Part shown: positions 18,511 through 29,085 of the stretch, piece after piece
Position numbering within the stretch: the first letter of the stretch is position 1
Layout: the number at the start of each line of letters is the position of its first letter
Source: JBHOQX01 sp042408595
GTDB taxonomy: Bacteria > Chloroflexota > Chloroflexia > Chloroflexales > Roseiflexaceae
NCBI GenBank assembly: GCA_042408595.1
Contig: JBHOQX010000117.1
Coordinates: 1 to 61,815 of the forward strand
DNA length: 61,815 nt
Reading direction: 5' to 3'
Notes under the pieces: generated by a model
What the model saw: only the letters and a program-made list of their open reading frames with translations
What the model was told of the DNA's origin: nothing
The model's database searches: none
Position numbers and translations under genes: made by a program

Positions 18511-19431
18511 TCAGCTCCAGAGTGCGATCAACACCAGCGCGAGCGTCAGGCAGAAAAGCACAGCCACGGCGAGGCGGGTATTCAGCGCCGGCAGCGGGAG
18601 TTGCCCCGGGGCAGTCGCGGGCAGGGCGTCGCCGCCGCCATAGGCCGACTCGCCGGTGCGGCTGCTGGCGGCGCCCTCGAAAACCGCTGGCGGCAGCGGC
18701 GCGCCTGGCACCGGGCGCTCGCGCGCCTCGGCCAGGTACGCCGCCCGCCAATCCCCGCCGGGGCGCACCTTGCTCTCGAACAGGTGGTAGGCGGCGCGCT
18801 GGAGGTAGGCCGGGTGGGCGACGCTTAAATCCGCCAGTTCGCGCAGTTCCCCTGGCGAAAACACGACGTCGGTCTCGTCAAGGTAGGCATCGGTCATCAG
18901 GCGCACCTCGGGCGGCGCGAACGCGCCCAGGTTGACCTGCGCGAACCGCTCGCTGAACAACGGCGCCGGCCCGTTCGCCGCGACGACCAGCTTGAGTTGG
19001 CGGGCACGCCCGATCCGGGCCAACTCCTCGATGAAGGCCGTTCCCCACCCGGCGGCGATCGCTGCATCCGCGTTGTCCAGGCACAGCAGTACCGGCACGC
19101 CCACCTCGAGCAGCGCGATCTCCAGCGCCGCACGGGCGGCGCCGCGGCCGCCCAGCGCGCCGACAATCAGGCGGTAAGCGTCTGCGGCCCCGGGCAGCAC
19201 GCTGAGATCGAGATAGTAGGTCCGCATCTCGTGCTGGTCCATGGCCGTGGCGGCGGCCTGAGCGGTGTGCGTGAGAAAGGAGGATTTGCCGATGCCCGCC
19301 GCGCCGGTGACCAGCACCGGGCGTCCGGCCTCGAGGCGCTCGAACAGCATGGAGAGCTCACCCCAGCGCCCGGCGAAATGGCGCGGGTCGGTGATACGCG
19401 AGCGCTCGATGAAGGGATTACGGTCGGACAT
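18511..19431 (-). CDS. P-loop ATPase with C-terminal membrane tail
   Basis: This 306-residue AAA/STAND-like protein has an N-terminal HFAGRWGELSMLFERLEAG lead-in, Walker A GAAGIGKSS at about 43-51, Walker B PVLLCLDNAD at about 113-122, and a winged-helix-like region. A Pro/Ala linker then leads to a single C-terminal hydrophobic helix (about the last 25 residues), so it should be a tail-anchored membrane protein. It shares the same ATPase opening (F-x-GR/GL-x-x-E, then G-x-x-G-x-GKS) with the proteins at 55064 and 58422. The function is unknown; these ATPases often act as switches that recruit fused or partner domains. Confidence 0.8.
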   Translation of the reverse strand: MSDRNPFIERSRITDPRHFAGRWGELSMLFERLEAGRPVLVTGAAGIGKSSFLTHTAQAAATAMDQHEMRTYYLDLSVLPGAADAYRLIVGALGGRGAARAALEIALLEVGVPVLLCLDNADAAIAAGWGTAFIEELARIGRARQLKLVVAANGPAPLFSERFAQVNLGAFAPPEVRLMTDAYLDETDVVFSPGELRELADLSVAHPAYLQRAAYHLFESKVRPGGDWRAAYLAEARERPVPGAPLPPAVFEGAASSRTGESAYGGGDALPATAPGQLPLPALNTRLAVAVLFCLTLALVLIALWS

Positions 19432-19676
19432 GCGACCCCTGTTTCCGAACACAGCTCATACGCAAGGGGATCGTAATGAGAAATTGATCATCATGTTGCG
19501 CACGGAATTCATCGACCGAAAACCTTTCGCGATTACACTTCGATCACATATCCAGCCGGAGCGCTCCCTCGCTCACGCGCGGCACGCCGCCAGGTCCTCC
19601 CCACCGCGCCCCTTCACTCCAACCACGCTCCTGCGGGCCGCCGCTGGCGATGATTCGCTAGAACCGGAGGACAACG

Positions 19677-20252
19677 ATGTCTCTGGCGCGTCTGGTGTGC
19701 CGCGTGCTGATCCTCGGCGTGCTGTGCCTGGCCACCGTCGGCGCCACGCTGCAAATTCTGGCGCTGCTGGATCCGCTTGGGCAAGATGCGTCCAGCGCGC
19801 GCGCTGCGCCGGTCGCCAACCGCCCCGCGCCCCGGGCTGCCGCGGCGCGTCCGGCCGTGGCGCTGGCCGCCTGCGCGCGGGGCGCCGCGACCGGAGCCGC
19901 TGCCTCTGCTGCGTTGGCGGCCTCCCTTCCCCCGGCGCCCAGGCACTCACCAGCGGCGCTTGCCGCGATGGAACCGCCGCCGGAAAACGCGCCGCCGCGG
20001 GCGGCCCTCCTACGCGCTGCATCCAACGTCAGGGCAAAGGCCGCGACGCCACCGCGCCTGCCGCGCACCAACGCCGGCGATGGCATCGACCCGGACGCGC
20101 TGCTCAGCGGCGGGCTGGCCCTGTTGGCGGCGGTCATCCTCGGCGGGACGGCGCTGCGCCTCAGCGGCCAGGCTACGGCCTTCGCCGACACGGCCTGCGC
20201 CGGGCTACGCGCCGCCCGCCTCGCCGCTGCGGCGCGCCGGGAGCGCCACTAG
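19677..20252 (+). CDS. Hypothetical Ala/Pro-rich membrane protein
   Basis: The 191-residue protein is not recognised. It has an N-terminal hydrophobic helix (about 6-31), a long Ala/Pro/Arg-rich low-complexity middle, and a second hydrophobic segment near 142-162. The start is well supported by GGAGG (19666-19670) 6 nt before the ATG. It is divergent from the tail-anchored ATPase gene, with a 245-bp AT-richer spacer that presumably holds both promoters. Low complexity means homology cannot be judged by eye. Confidence 0.55.
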   Translation: MSLARLVCRVLILGVLCLATVGATLQILALLDPLGQDASSARAAPVANRPAPRAAAARPAVALAACARGAATGAAASAALAASLPPAPRHSPAALAAMEPPPENAPPRAALLRAASNVRAKAATPPRLPRTNAGDGIDPDALLSGGLALLAAVILGGTALRLSGQATAFADTACAGLRAARLAAAARRERH

Positions 20253-20294
20253 CGCCGCTGCGGCGCGATCCACGCCACCACCGATACACGCCGT

Positions 20295-21968
<1,674 letters not shown>

Positions 21969-22341
21969 CGTCAGTTGCTCCTTATCTGGCCGGCGCGCCG
22001 TCGCGCTTGCTCAAGGGCCGTCTGAAACAGCGAGGTTGGGCGGGATGCACCTCTTGGAGAGGTAAGGTTGTCTTGCGATTGCCGGGCGCCAGCACGGCCC
22101 CACCCCCTGCTCCCTCCCCGCACACGGGTGTTGTTCGGGGAAGGGGACCGCAGCCCTTCGTCGGCAGAAACGTCCACCCCGCGAAGGCTTCGCCCCGGCA
22201 CACCTCCCTGCCGTGTACGTCCTGTCGGGAGCATGATAACACAGGGAGCATGCAGAGCACAACGCACTGCGAGCCGAGAACCGGGGGAACACGGGAACGA
22301 AGACGCTCGGCACAGCAGTGTAGAGGGGCTGCCCTGTTATG
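21969..22341. other. Intergenic region built of dispersed repeat fragments
   Basis: No gene is seen. Positions 22011-22030 (TCAAGGGCCGTCTGAAACAG) match the left end of the palindromic element family. A stretch with two facing C-rich and G-rich tracts follows (22100-22150), and at 22212-22228 CGTGTACGTCCTGTC resembles an arm of the inverted repeat at 47275-47358. Confidence 0.55.
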
Positions 22342-24234
22342 TCAAAGCCCTGCCTCGCGCAGCCAGACACGCATCTCGCCCGGCGCGCGGTTGTCCCACA
22401 CGCAGTACGGCACGGCGACCATCTCGAACGGCCGGGCGGCGGGCGGCTGGCTGCGGTAGAGGGTCCCGTTCCAGCCGGCATCATCCAGGGCCAGCGCCGG
22501 GCCGCGCAGCACCGTCACCCCGCCGAGCAGATCCGGGCGGCGCTCCGGCGTCAGAGCGGCGCCACGCGGCAGGGCGATCCGGTCGAGCGGCGCGACCGGA
22601 TTGTCCACACCTTCCAGGCAGTAGACCAGCGGCCCGCGCTGGAGGGCGACGCGCCCTTCCATCTGGCGCACGGCGGGGTTGGCGTATATCCGTGTCACCG
22701 GCATCGCCAGATCGAGCGTCACGGTGTCGCCAGAGCGCCACTCGCGGCGGAGCGAGATGTAGCCGCTGCGAGGCCAGAGATCGGGGATCGGAGATCGATT
22801 GACGCGCACCGCATACGTCGGACACCAGCCGGGCACACGCAGGCGCAACGCGAACACGGCAGGCCGATCCAGGTGCATGGCGAGCGTGATCGTGCCATCC
22901 CACGGATAATCGGTCAGCTGCTGGATCACCACTCCCCGATCGCTGATCTCCGCCCTTCCACTGGCATACAGATGCACCCATACGCCGTCGGCATCCGTCG
23001 CGTAGCAATAGCCGCCGACGCTGGCGATCAGCCGGGCGATGTTCGGCGGGCAGCAGGCGCACTCGAACCAGCCCTGGCGGTGGTGTGTGCCGCGCGAGGC
23101 GAGCGGATTTTCGTAGAAGAAGCGCGCGCCGTCGAGCGAGACGCCGCTAATCGCCCCGTTGTAGAGCGCCCGTTCCATCACGTCGGCGTACCTGCCATCG
23201 CCAGTCAGCTGGAGCATACGCTGATTCCAGAAGACCATACCGACCGCGGCGCATGTTTCGGCGTAGGCCGTCTCGTCGGGCAGGTCGTAGGCGGCAGTGA
23301 AGCCCTCGTTGCTGGCCGAGGGGCCGATCCCACCGGTCAGGTACATGCGCTGCTCGCAGACGCTGCGCCACAGCCGCTCGCAGGCGGCCAGCAGCGTCGG
23401 GTCGTTGTTGGCCCGCGCCAGGTCGGCCATCGCGCTGTACAAATACATGGCGCGCACGGCGTGGCCGGTGACCGTCTCCTGCTCGCGCACCGGGCGGTGG
23501 GCCTGGTTGTATTCGTAATTGCCGAAGCGGAAGCGCGCCGGGTCTTCGCCGCGCGCTCGCGCCTCCTGGTCGAAGTAGTGCGGCTGGCGGCCGCGCTCGT
23601 CCACGAAATAGCTGGCCAGGCGGAGGTAGCGCGGCTCGCCGGTCACTTCGTGCAGGCGCACGAGCGCCAGCTCGATCTCCTCGTGGCCGCAGTAGCCGCG
23701 CAGCTTGCCCTCCTCCGGGCCGAACACCGAGTCGATGTAGTCGGCATAGCGGCAGGCGGCGTCGAGCAGGGCGCGCTTGCCGGTTGCGCGGGCGTGCGCG
23801 ACGGCCGCCTCGAACAGGTGCCCGGCGCAGTAGAGTTCGTGTTCGTCACGCAGGTTGGTGAAGCGCCGCCCCAGACCGTAGCGCTCGACGCTGAGGAAAT
23901 GGGTGTTCAGGTAGCCGTCCGGGGCCTGTGCGGCGACGATTCTGGCGATCACCCGGTCGAGCAGCGCATCGAGCGCCGGGTCGGGATGGGTCGCCAGCGC
24001 GTAGCTGGCCGCCTCGATCCACTTGGCGACGTCCGAGTCCCAGAAGATATGCGGCGGCGGCGCGCCGCTCGCGGGAGTCCAGGCCAGGTCCCACGCGGCG
24101 ATCCGCCCGGTCGTCTCGCACAGTTCGTACTCGCGCGGCAGCGTGACGGCGCGGTTGACCGCGATCCGCGGCGCCCAGAAGGCATCGTCGAGGCGGACGT
24201 GGGTAAAAGGCAAGGGGGTGATGTGAGGTGGCAT
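22342..24234 (-). CDS. GH127-family glycosidase (beta-L-arabinofuranosidase type)
   Basis: The 630-residue protein has the DUF1680/GH127 (alpha/alpha)6 barrel followed by beta-sandwich regions. The catalytic zinc-cysteine centre is visible: ETCAAVGMVFWN supplies the Glu and first Cys, and FECACCPPNIARLIASVGGY (near residue 395) supplies the paired Cys, one of which is the nucleophile in characterised members. Other family marks are YLNTHF and ELYCAGHLFEAAVAH. No signal peptide is seen, so it probably acts on imported oligosaccharides. ATG 24234 is chosen over the 33-nt longer frame because the family begins near PLPFTHVRLDDAFW. The exact sugar specificity cannot be read from sequence. Confidence 0.9.
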   Translation of the reverse strand: MPPHITPLPFTHVRLDDAFWAPRIAVNRAVTLPREYELCETTGRIAAWDLAWTPASGAPPPHIFWDSDVAKWIEAASYALATHPDPALDALLDRVIARIVAAQAPDGYLNTHFLSVERYGLGRRFTNLRDEHELYCAGHLFEAAVAHARATGKRALLDAACRYADYIDSVFGPEEGKLRGYCGHEEIELALVRLHEVTGEPRYLRLASYFVDERGRQPHYFDQEARARGEDPARFRFGNYEYNQAHRPVREQETVTGHAVRAMYLYSAMADLARANNDPTLLAACERLWRSVCEQRMYLTGGIGPSASNEGFTAAYDLPDETAYAETCAAVGMVFWNQRMLQLTGDGRYADVMERALYNGAISGVSLDGARFFYENPLASRGTHHRQGWFECACCPPNIARLIASVGGYCYATDADGVWVHLYASGRAEISDRGVVIQQLTDYPWDGTITLAMHLDRPAVFALRLRVPGWCPTYAVRVNRSPIPDLWPRSGYISLRREWRSGDTVTLDLAMPVTRIYANPAVRQMEGRVALQRGPLVYCLEGVDNPVAPLDRIALPRGAALTPERRPDLLGGVTVLRGPALALDDAGWNGTLYRSQPPAARPFEMVAVPYCVWDNRAPGEMRVWLREAGL

Positions 24235-24361
24235 GGTTGGTGCAATTGCAGATCGCAAGGACAGCATCCCGACTCAGCGCGATCATTCTGCGCCGCGCCA
24301 GCTACGGCCGGTACTATTCCCACCACTCCTCGCGCGCGGATGGCCCCTGCTCACGCCCCGC

Positions 24362-25081
24362 CTACGCCATCCGCCAGCCGCCGTCCACGGTGAGCGTCTG
24401 CCCGGTGATGTAGGAAGCGAGCGGCGAGGCCAGGAAGACGATCGCCGCAGCGACCTCCTCGGGCCGGCCCACGCGGCGCAGCGCGATGACGCGCTCGCCC
24501 CAGGTGCGCAACGCTGGCGGGATGACCTGGAGCTGCTCAGTGTCGATCAGCCCCGGTGCAACAGCGTTGACGGTGATATTCCAGGCGGCGGCCTCGCGGG
24601 CGAGCGCGCGCGTCAGCCCGATCACCCCGCCGGTGGCAGCGGAGTAGTCGGCCTGGCCGGGGCCACCGCCCAGGCCGTGCAGCGCGGCGACGTTAACAAT
24701 CCGCCCGGCGCGCTGGCGCATCATTGGGCGGAGCACGGCCTTGCAGGCGTTGTACACGCCATCGAGGTTGGCGGCGAGCGCCGCCCGCCACTGGTCGAGG
24801 CCGATGGCGTCGAATGGGGCAAACCGGGCCGCGCCGGCGCAATTGATGAGCGCATCGAGCCGTCCGCACTGCGCGAGCGTTTCTGCAACCAGACGATCGA
24901 CCGACGCGCGGTCGCAGACATCCACCGATCGCGCGAGAATCGCTTCCGGCAGGGCATCGCCGGCCGGCGCAAGGTCGGCGACCACGACGCGCGCGCCGCG
25001 TTCGGCGAGCATCAGCGCGGTCGCCCGCCCGATACCGCCCGCCCCGCCGGTGACGATTGCGACCTGTCCGGTGAAGTCCAC
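24362..25081 (-). CDS. FabG-like SDR protein lacking the catalytic Ser and Lys
   Basis: The 239-residue Rossmann protein has the SDR cofactor motif TGGAGGIG, NCAG, the structural Asn in AANLDGVYN and a C-terminal LASPLASYITGQTLTVDGGW. However, the active site is incomplete: the Tyr is present (Tyr146 in DYSAATGG), but the Lys four residues later is Thr150, and the Ser 13 residues before Tyr is Ala133 (VNVAALHG). By SDR rules it should be inactive or strongly altered as a reductase. It follows fabD in the same direction, so a past 3-oxoacyl-ACP reductase role is likely; a binding or regulatory role is possible. Confidence 0.88.
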   Translation of the reverse strand: MDFTGQVAIVTGGAGGIGRATALMLAERGARVVVADLAPAGDALPEAILARSVDVCDRASVDRLVAETLAQCGRLDALINCAGAARFAPFDAIGLDQWRAALAANLDGVYNACKAVLRPMMRQRAGRIVNVAALHGLGGGPGQADYSAATGGVIGLTRALAREAAAWNITVNAVAPGLIDTEQLQVIPPALRTWGERVIALRRVGRPEEVAAAIVFLASPLASYITGQTLTVDGGWRMA

Positions 25082-25204
25082 AGCGATACGTGATCGGTGT
25101 TATGCGTTGAAGTGCCTGACCCGCAACAAGCGGTCAACAACCGAGCTGCAAATGCTGATGGTGCGCGTGTCTCCGGCAGGCACACGGCTGGCATTCGGGC
25201 TTCG

Positions 25205-26152
25205 TCATGCGCCCAGAAGCGCTTCCACGCCGGCCAAATCGCTCACATTCACCAGCCGCGCGTCCGGGGCGATGCGGCGGACCAGGCCGGTGAGCACACT
25301 GCCGGGGCCGACTTCGACAAACATCTCCAAGCCATCCGCCAGCATGCGGCGGACGCCGGCCGTCCAGCGCACCGGGGCGGCAACCTGCGCCGCGAGTTCG
25401 GCGCGGAGGGCGGCGGCAGCGGTGAGCGGGCGGGCGTCCACGTTGGCGATCAGCGGCACGCGGGCATCGGCGAGGGGCGCGTCGGCGAGCAGCGGCGCAA
25501 GCCCATCCGCCGCGGCCTGCATCAGCGGCGAGTGGAACGCCGCGCTGACCTTGAGCGGCAGGGCGCGCCGTGCGCCGCGCGCCTTCGCCAGCTCCATGGC
25601 CCGCTCGACCGCGGCGGACGCGCCGCTGATCACCAGCTGGTCGGGGGTGTTGTAGTTGGCGATCACCACCGGCTCGCCCGGCGCGGCCGCCTCGCGGCAG
25701 ACAGCTTCGAGCGTCGGCTCTTCCAGCCCGATGATCGCCGCCATGCCCCCCTCGTGCGCGGCGGCCATGAGTTCGCCGCGCCGGCGCACCAGCCGCAGCG
25801 CCGCTCCGAGCGGTAGCGCCCCGGCGGCCACCAGGGCCGTGTACTCGCCCAGGCTGTGCCCGGCGACGCAGGCCGCCCGCTGGGCGACGAACGCCGGCCC
25901 GTCGGCGGCTCCGGCACGCTCGGCCAGGGCGGCCAGCAGCGCCAGGCTGGCCGTCAGGATGGCCGGCTGCGCGTTCTCAGTGGCCGTCAGCGCGTCCGCC
26001 GGCCCCTCGAAGCACAGGGCGGTTAAAGCGAAGCCGAGCGTCGCGTCCGCCACCTCGAAGATGGCGCGGGCCGCCGGCGAGGCATCGTACACCGCCCGGC
26101 CCATGCCCACCGCCTGCGAGCCCTGGCCGGGGAAGATGAATGCCGTGCTCAA
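25205..26152 (-). CDS. fabD: Malonyl-CoA:ACP transacylase
   Basis: The 315-residue enzyme loads malonate on acyl carrier protein. It begins with TAFIFPGQGSQAVGMG and contains the nucleophile motif GHSLGEYTAL, the ENAQPAIL segment, the catalytic His region SAAFHSPLMQ and EVGPGSVLTGLVRR. The start is taken as TTG at 26152, preceded by AAGGTGG at about 6 nt; the longer frame to 26215 runs through an octamer repeat array. Genes fabH (upstream) and the SDR (downstream) share its direction, consistent with a fatty-acid cluster. Confidence 0.94.
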   Translation of the reverse strand: MSTAFIFPGQGSQAVGMGRAVYDASPAARAIFEVADATLGFALTALCFEGPADALTATENAQPAILTASLALLAALAERAGAADGPAFVAQRAACVAGHSLGEYTALVAAGALPLGAALRLVRRRGELMAAAHEGGMAAIIGLEEPTLEAVCREAAAPGEPVVIANYNTPDQLVISGASAAVERAMELAKARGARRALPLKVSAAFHSPLMQAAADGLAPLLADAPLADARVPLIANVDARPLTAAAALRAELAAQVAAPVRWTAGVRRMLADGLEMFVEVGPGSVLTGLVRRIAPDARLVNVSDLAGVEALLGA

Positions 26153-26168
26153 TCGTCCACCTTGCAAC

Positions 26169-26209
26169 TGACACGATGACACAATGACACGATGGCACGA
26201 TGTCGTGAT
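26169..26209. repeat. Octanucleotide tandem repeat between fabH and fabD
   Basis: About five 8-bp units of type tgacacga. It is the inverted form of the array at 11063-11110 and lies wholly between two coding regions. Confidence 0.75.
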
Positions 26210-26244
26210 GGCCACGGAGACCTATGTTTCACCTGCTCACCCCG

Positions 26245-27237
26245 TCACGGCCGGCCCCAGCGCACGACGGCCGAGGCCCAGGTCAGCCCGCCGCCGAAGG
26301 CCGTGAGCAGCAGGTTGTCGCCATCGCGGATGCGCCCCTGCTCCACCGCCTCGACCAGCGCCAGCGGAATGCTCGCCGCCGAGGTATTGCCGTACCGGTC
26401 GAGATTGACAAAGACCTTCTCCGGGGGCACATGCAACCGTTTGGCGGTCGCGTCGATGATACGCAGATTCGCCTGATGCGGCACCACCAGCGCGATCTCG
26501 TCGACAGTCATGCCGGCCTGCGCGAGCGCCTGCTGCGACGACTCGCCCATGCCGCGCACCGCGAGGCGGAAGATCTCGCGCCCCTGCATCCAGACATACT
26601 GTCGGCCCTGCTCCAGCAGCTCCGGGGTCGCCGGCATGCGCGTCCCGCCGACCTCCACGGCCATCAGGTCCTCGTCCGCGCCGGAGGCGCCGAGCACACA
26701 CGACAGCAGGCCGAGGGGCGCATCGCTCGGCTGCAACACCACCGCGCCGGCCCCGTCGCCGAACAGGACACAGGTGTTGCGGTCGTGCCAGTTGATATAG
26801 TGGGTAAAAATGTCGGCGGCGACGAACAGGACGTTGCGCGCCATCCCGGCGCGCATCATGGCAGTCGCCACGCTGAGGCCGTAGATGAAGCCGCTGCACG
26901 CTGCGGCGACATCGAAGGCCGCCGCCTGTGGGATGCCGAGGTTCGCCTGGATGGTACAGGCCGTCGCCGGGAAGGGGCGATCAGGGGTACAGGTCGCCAG
27001 AACGATCAGGTCGATCGCCGCCGGCGGGATTCCGGCGGTGGCGATGGCGCGGCGGGCGGCCGCGGTAGCGAGCGTCGAGGTGCTCTCGCCCGGCGCAGCG
27101 ACGCGCCGCTCGCGGATGCCGGTGCGGGTCGTGATCCATTCGTCGGATGTATCCACCATCCGTTCCAGGTCGGCGTTGGTTAGCACCCGCTCCGGAACGG
27201 CCATTCCCCAGCCTGTAATCGCGGCGTACTGTGCCAT
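26245..27237 (-). CDS. fabH: 3-oxoacyl-ACP synthase III
   Basis: The 330-residue KAS III condenses an acyl-CoA primer with malonyl-ACP to start fatty-acid synthesis. The active-site Cys is in FDVAAACSGFIYGL, His in VVPHQANLRIID and Asn in YGNTSAASIPLAL. The GNTSAAS and C-terminal FGGGLTWASAVVRW segments are typical. Start ATG 27237 follows GAGGAA. It lies downstream of rpmF, in the order DUF177, rpmF, fabH, fabD, known from many bacteria, but plsX, commonly between rpmF and fabH, is absent. Confidence 0.95.
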   Translation of the reverse strand: MAQYAAITGWGMAVPERVLTNADLERMVDTSDEWITTRTGIRERRVAAPGESTSTLATAAARRAIATAGIPPAAIDLIVLATCTPDRPFPATACTIQANLGIPQAAAFDVAAACSGFIYGLSVATAMMRAGMARNVLFVAADIFTHYINWHDRNTCVLFGDGAGAVVLQPSDAPLGLLSCVLGASGADEDLMAVEVGGTRMPATPELLEQGRQYVWMQGREIFRLAVRGMGESSQQALAQAGMTVDEIALVVPHQANLRIIDATAKRLHVPPEKVFVNLDRYGNTSAASIPLALVEAVEQGRIRDGDNLLLTAFGGGLTWASAVVRWGRP

Positions 27238-27250
27238 GGCGTTCCTCGCC

Positions 27251-27319
27251 AGAAGCCAGGAGCCGGGAGCCGAACGCGGACGGCGGTGCGGCCGACCTCT
27301 GGCTCCTTCCTCTGGCTCT
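27251..27319. repeat. Imperfect inverted repeat between rpmF and fabH
   Basis: AGCCAGGAGCCGGGAGCC faces GGCTCCTTCCTCTGGCT. It lies next to the terminator hairpin and could be a transcript-processing structure or another dispersed repeat. Confidence 0.4.
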
Positions 27320-27324
27320 CAGAT

Positions 27325-27364
27325 ACAAAGAAGGGGTTACCGGCGCAGGCGCGCCAATAACCCC
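27325..27364 (-). terminator. Rho-independent terminator after rpmF
   Basis: Read on the minus strand, GGGGTTATTGGCGCG pairs with CGCCGGTAACCCC and is followed at once by TTCTTT. It stands 22 nt after the rpmF stop, so part of the transcription from the DUF177 promoter should stop here before fabH. Confidence 0.7.
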
Positions 27365-27385
27365 GGCGTACGACAGCGACACCGG

Positions 27386-27580
27386 CTACTCGGCCGCGGC
27401 GCGCTTGACCTCGATCACCTGGCGGCCACGGTACATGCCGCAAGACTTGCAGACGCGATGCGCCCGCATGAGCTTGCCGCACTGCGGACACGGCACCAGT
27501 GTCGGCGGGTCGAGGCGCAGGTGCTGGCGGCGATTGCCACGCCGGTGGCGGGAAACTTTTGTCTTTGGAACGGCGCCCAT
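27386..27580 (-). CDS. rpmF: 50S ribosomal protein L32
   Basis: The 64-residue basic protein starts MGAVPKTKVSRHRRGNRR and has a four-cysteine zinc ribbon (CPQCGKLMRAHRVCKSCGMY), the form used by bacteria with zinc-binding L32. It is directly downstream of the DUF177 gene, the usual partner. The only Shine-Dalgarno-like sequence (AAAGGAG) is an unusually distant 15 or so nt from the ATG. Confidence 0.96.
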   Translation of the reverse strand: MGAVPKTKVSRHRRGNRRQHLRLDPPTLVPCPQCGKLMRAHRVCKSCGMYRGRQVIEVKRAAAE

Positions 27581-27654
27581 AGTCTATGTATCTCTCCTTT
27601 GCGAATGAAGAAGGAAGGTCCGGCGGAGCGTCGTTCCTCCAAACCTCCCGGTTT

Positions 27655-28200
27655 CTAGCTATCGAGCAGATCGCGCAGCGCGGCGAAGCGCTCATCCGGC
27701 TCGTCCTGCGGGCAGCTACACCTTTCGACGTTCAGGTCGGCTCCACAGGTCGGGCAGAGGCCCTTGCAATCGGGGCGGCAGAGCGCCCGCATCGGCAGTT
27801 CGATCAGGGCATACTCGCGGATCGCCTCGCCGAGATCGACCAGATGGCTTTCGTCGATGAAGAACGGGTCCTCTTCGTCGGGCTTCGGCAGCGGCACGCC
27901 GGTGTTCACTTCGATCTTCGAGTGGAACTCATCGCGGAAGCGAACGGCGACTGCCACGATCACAGCCGCCAGGCAGCGGTCGCAGGGCATTTCGACGGCG
28001 CCGGTCGCGGCGACATCGGCCAGGACGCCGCTGGCGGAGCGGGTGAACCGCACCGTCCCGCCGAGGGACCGCAGGATGAGGGTCTCATCCAGCGGCAGGG
28101 CGTCCTCGTGAAACGAATAGTCGCGGCGGCCGCCCGTATCTTCACGCAGCAGCTGCGCGACGTTGAATTTCAGATCGGTCTTTGATTTTTGAACGTGCAT
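27655..28200 (-). CDS. DUF177 (YceD) family protein
   Basis: The 181-residue protein is of the DUF177 family, linked to 23S rRNA accumulation in bacteria and almost always placed before rpmF, as here. The core motif VEMPCDRCLAAV is followed by the acidic stretch IEVNTGVPLPKPDEEDPFFID, LGEAIREYALIELPM and the C-terminal zinc-like cluster CRPDCKGLCPTCGADLN, then CSCPQ. The start ATG has GAGGTG 9 nt upstream and a near-consensus promoter in front. Confidence 0.92.
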   Translation of the reverse strand: MHVQKSKTDLKFNVAQLLREDTGGRRDYSFHEDALPLDETLILRSLGGTVRFTRSASGVLADVAATGAVEMPCDRCLAAVIVAVAVRFRDEFHSKIEVNTGVPLPKPDEEDPFFIDESHLVDLGEAIREYALIELPMRALCRPDCKGLCPTCGADLNVERCSCPQDEPDERFAALRDLLDS

Positions 28201-28229
28201 AGCCGGCGCACCTCGGAGCGCCGACCGGC

Positions 28230-28258
28230 ATTATAGGCGACGGATGGCGCGCTGTCAA
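28230..28258 (-). promoter_or_regulatory. Near-consensus promoter of the DUF177-rpmF unit
   Basis: On the minus strand TTGACA (28258-28253) and TATAAT (28235-28230) are exactly 17 bp apart, a perfect sigma-70-type promoter giving a leader of about 25 nt. Confidence 0.92.
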
Positions 28259-28509
28259 GCCAAAAACCGCGCCCCCAACGCCGCCTCAGCGTCGGATGGC
28301 GCGGCGCGCAGCCAACAGGGCCCCGTGATTGCCGCGCCGGCCACGCGAAGAGGCCGTCAGCTCCTTGCGCTCCATCCGGGTGCGGCCTTGATCGCCCTAC
28401 GGCGCACACGGTGCAGACGCCCGTCAAGATGGCACGACCATCGCGTCCGGATGGCTCGAGCCGGACGGTCTCACGGCCAGAACCGCCATCCCCAGTCGGG
28501 CCCCGACGT

Positions 28510-28905
28510 CTACCCGCGCTGCAGCTCCCTGAGGCCGTTTTGGACATTGCTGGTGAGGCGGGCGAGGCGCTGCTCCAGCTCCTCGAGGACCTGGCGGGCG
28601 TAGTCGTCTGCGCCGGCGCGGATGCTGGCCGCCTCCTGCTCGGCCTCGGCGATCAGGCGGGCGCGCTCGGCCTCGATCGCCTCCATCAGGCCCTTCTCCT
28701 CCAGCACCTGCTGGACATGGGTGCGCGCCTCGGCCAGCAGGCGATCCTGCTCGGCGATGATCCGCTGCGCCTGCTTCAGTTCCTCCGGCACGGCGACACG
28801 CATCCGGTCGATGATGTCCAGGATGCGCTCCTCATCGACCATCAGTCGGCCGGTGAACGGAAAGCGCCGCCCTTCGGCGAGCGCGGCCTCAAGTTCGTCG
28901 ATCAA
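28510..28905 (-). CDS. Coiled-coil protein with weak start signal
   Basis: The 131-residue acidic protein is almost entirely helical with heptad-like spacing (ELKQAQRIIAEQDRLLAEARTHVQQVLEEKG, then AEAEQEAASIRAGADDYARQVLEELEQRL), resembling ATP-synthase-b-like or DivIVA-like coils. No catalytic motif is seen. The only usable start before the in-frame stop is TTG 28905, but a strong GGAGGGGG lies about 25 nt further upstream, so initiation at an unusual codon nearer to it (an ATC lies at 28920) is conceivable. It lies between coaD and DUF177, in the same direction. Confidence 0.7.
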   Translation of the reverse strand: MIDELEAALAEGRRFPFTGRLMVDEERILDIIDRMRVAVPEELKQAQRIIAEQDRLLAEARTHVQQVLEEKGLMEAIEAERARLIAEAEQEAASIRAGADDYARQVLEELEQRLARLTSNVQNGLRELQRG

Positions 28906-29085
28906 TTCATCGAGTTCGATGACGGCTCACCCCCTCCCCGCTGACGCGATGCCACGATGGCCCAGTGCGAACAGAGCAAGGTGGCTCAGAGCGCCGATTC
29001 GTCGTAGCTCCCTGCTCGCCTGGCCCCTGACAGCCATTCTCATGAGCGAGCGCCTCTGCCCATCGCCACCTGGCTAGGACGTCGT

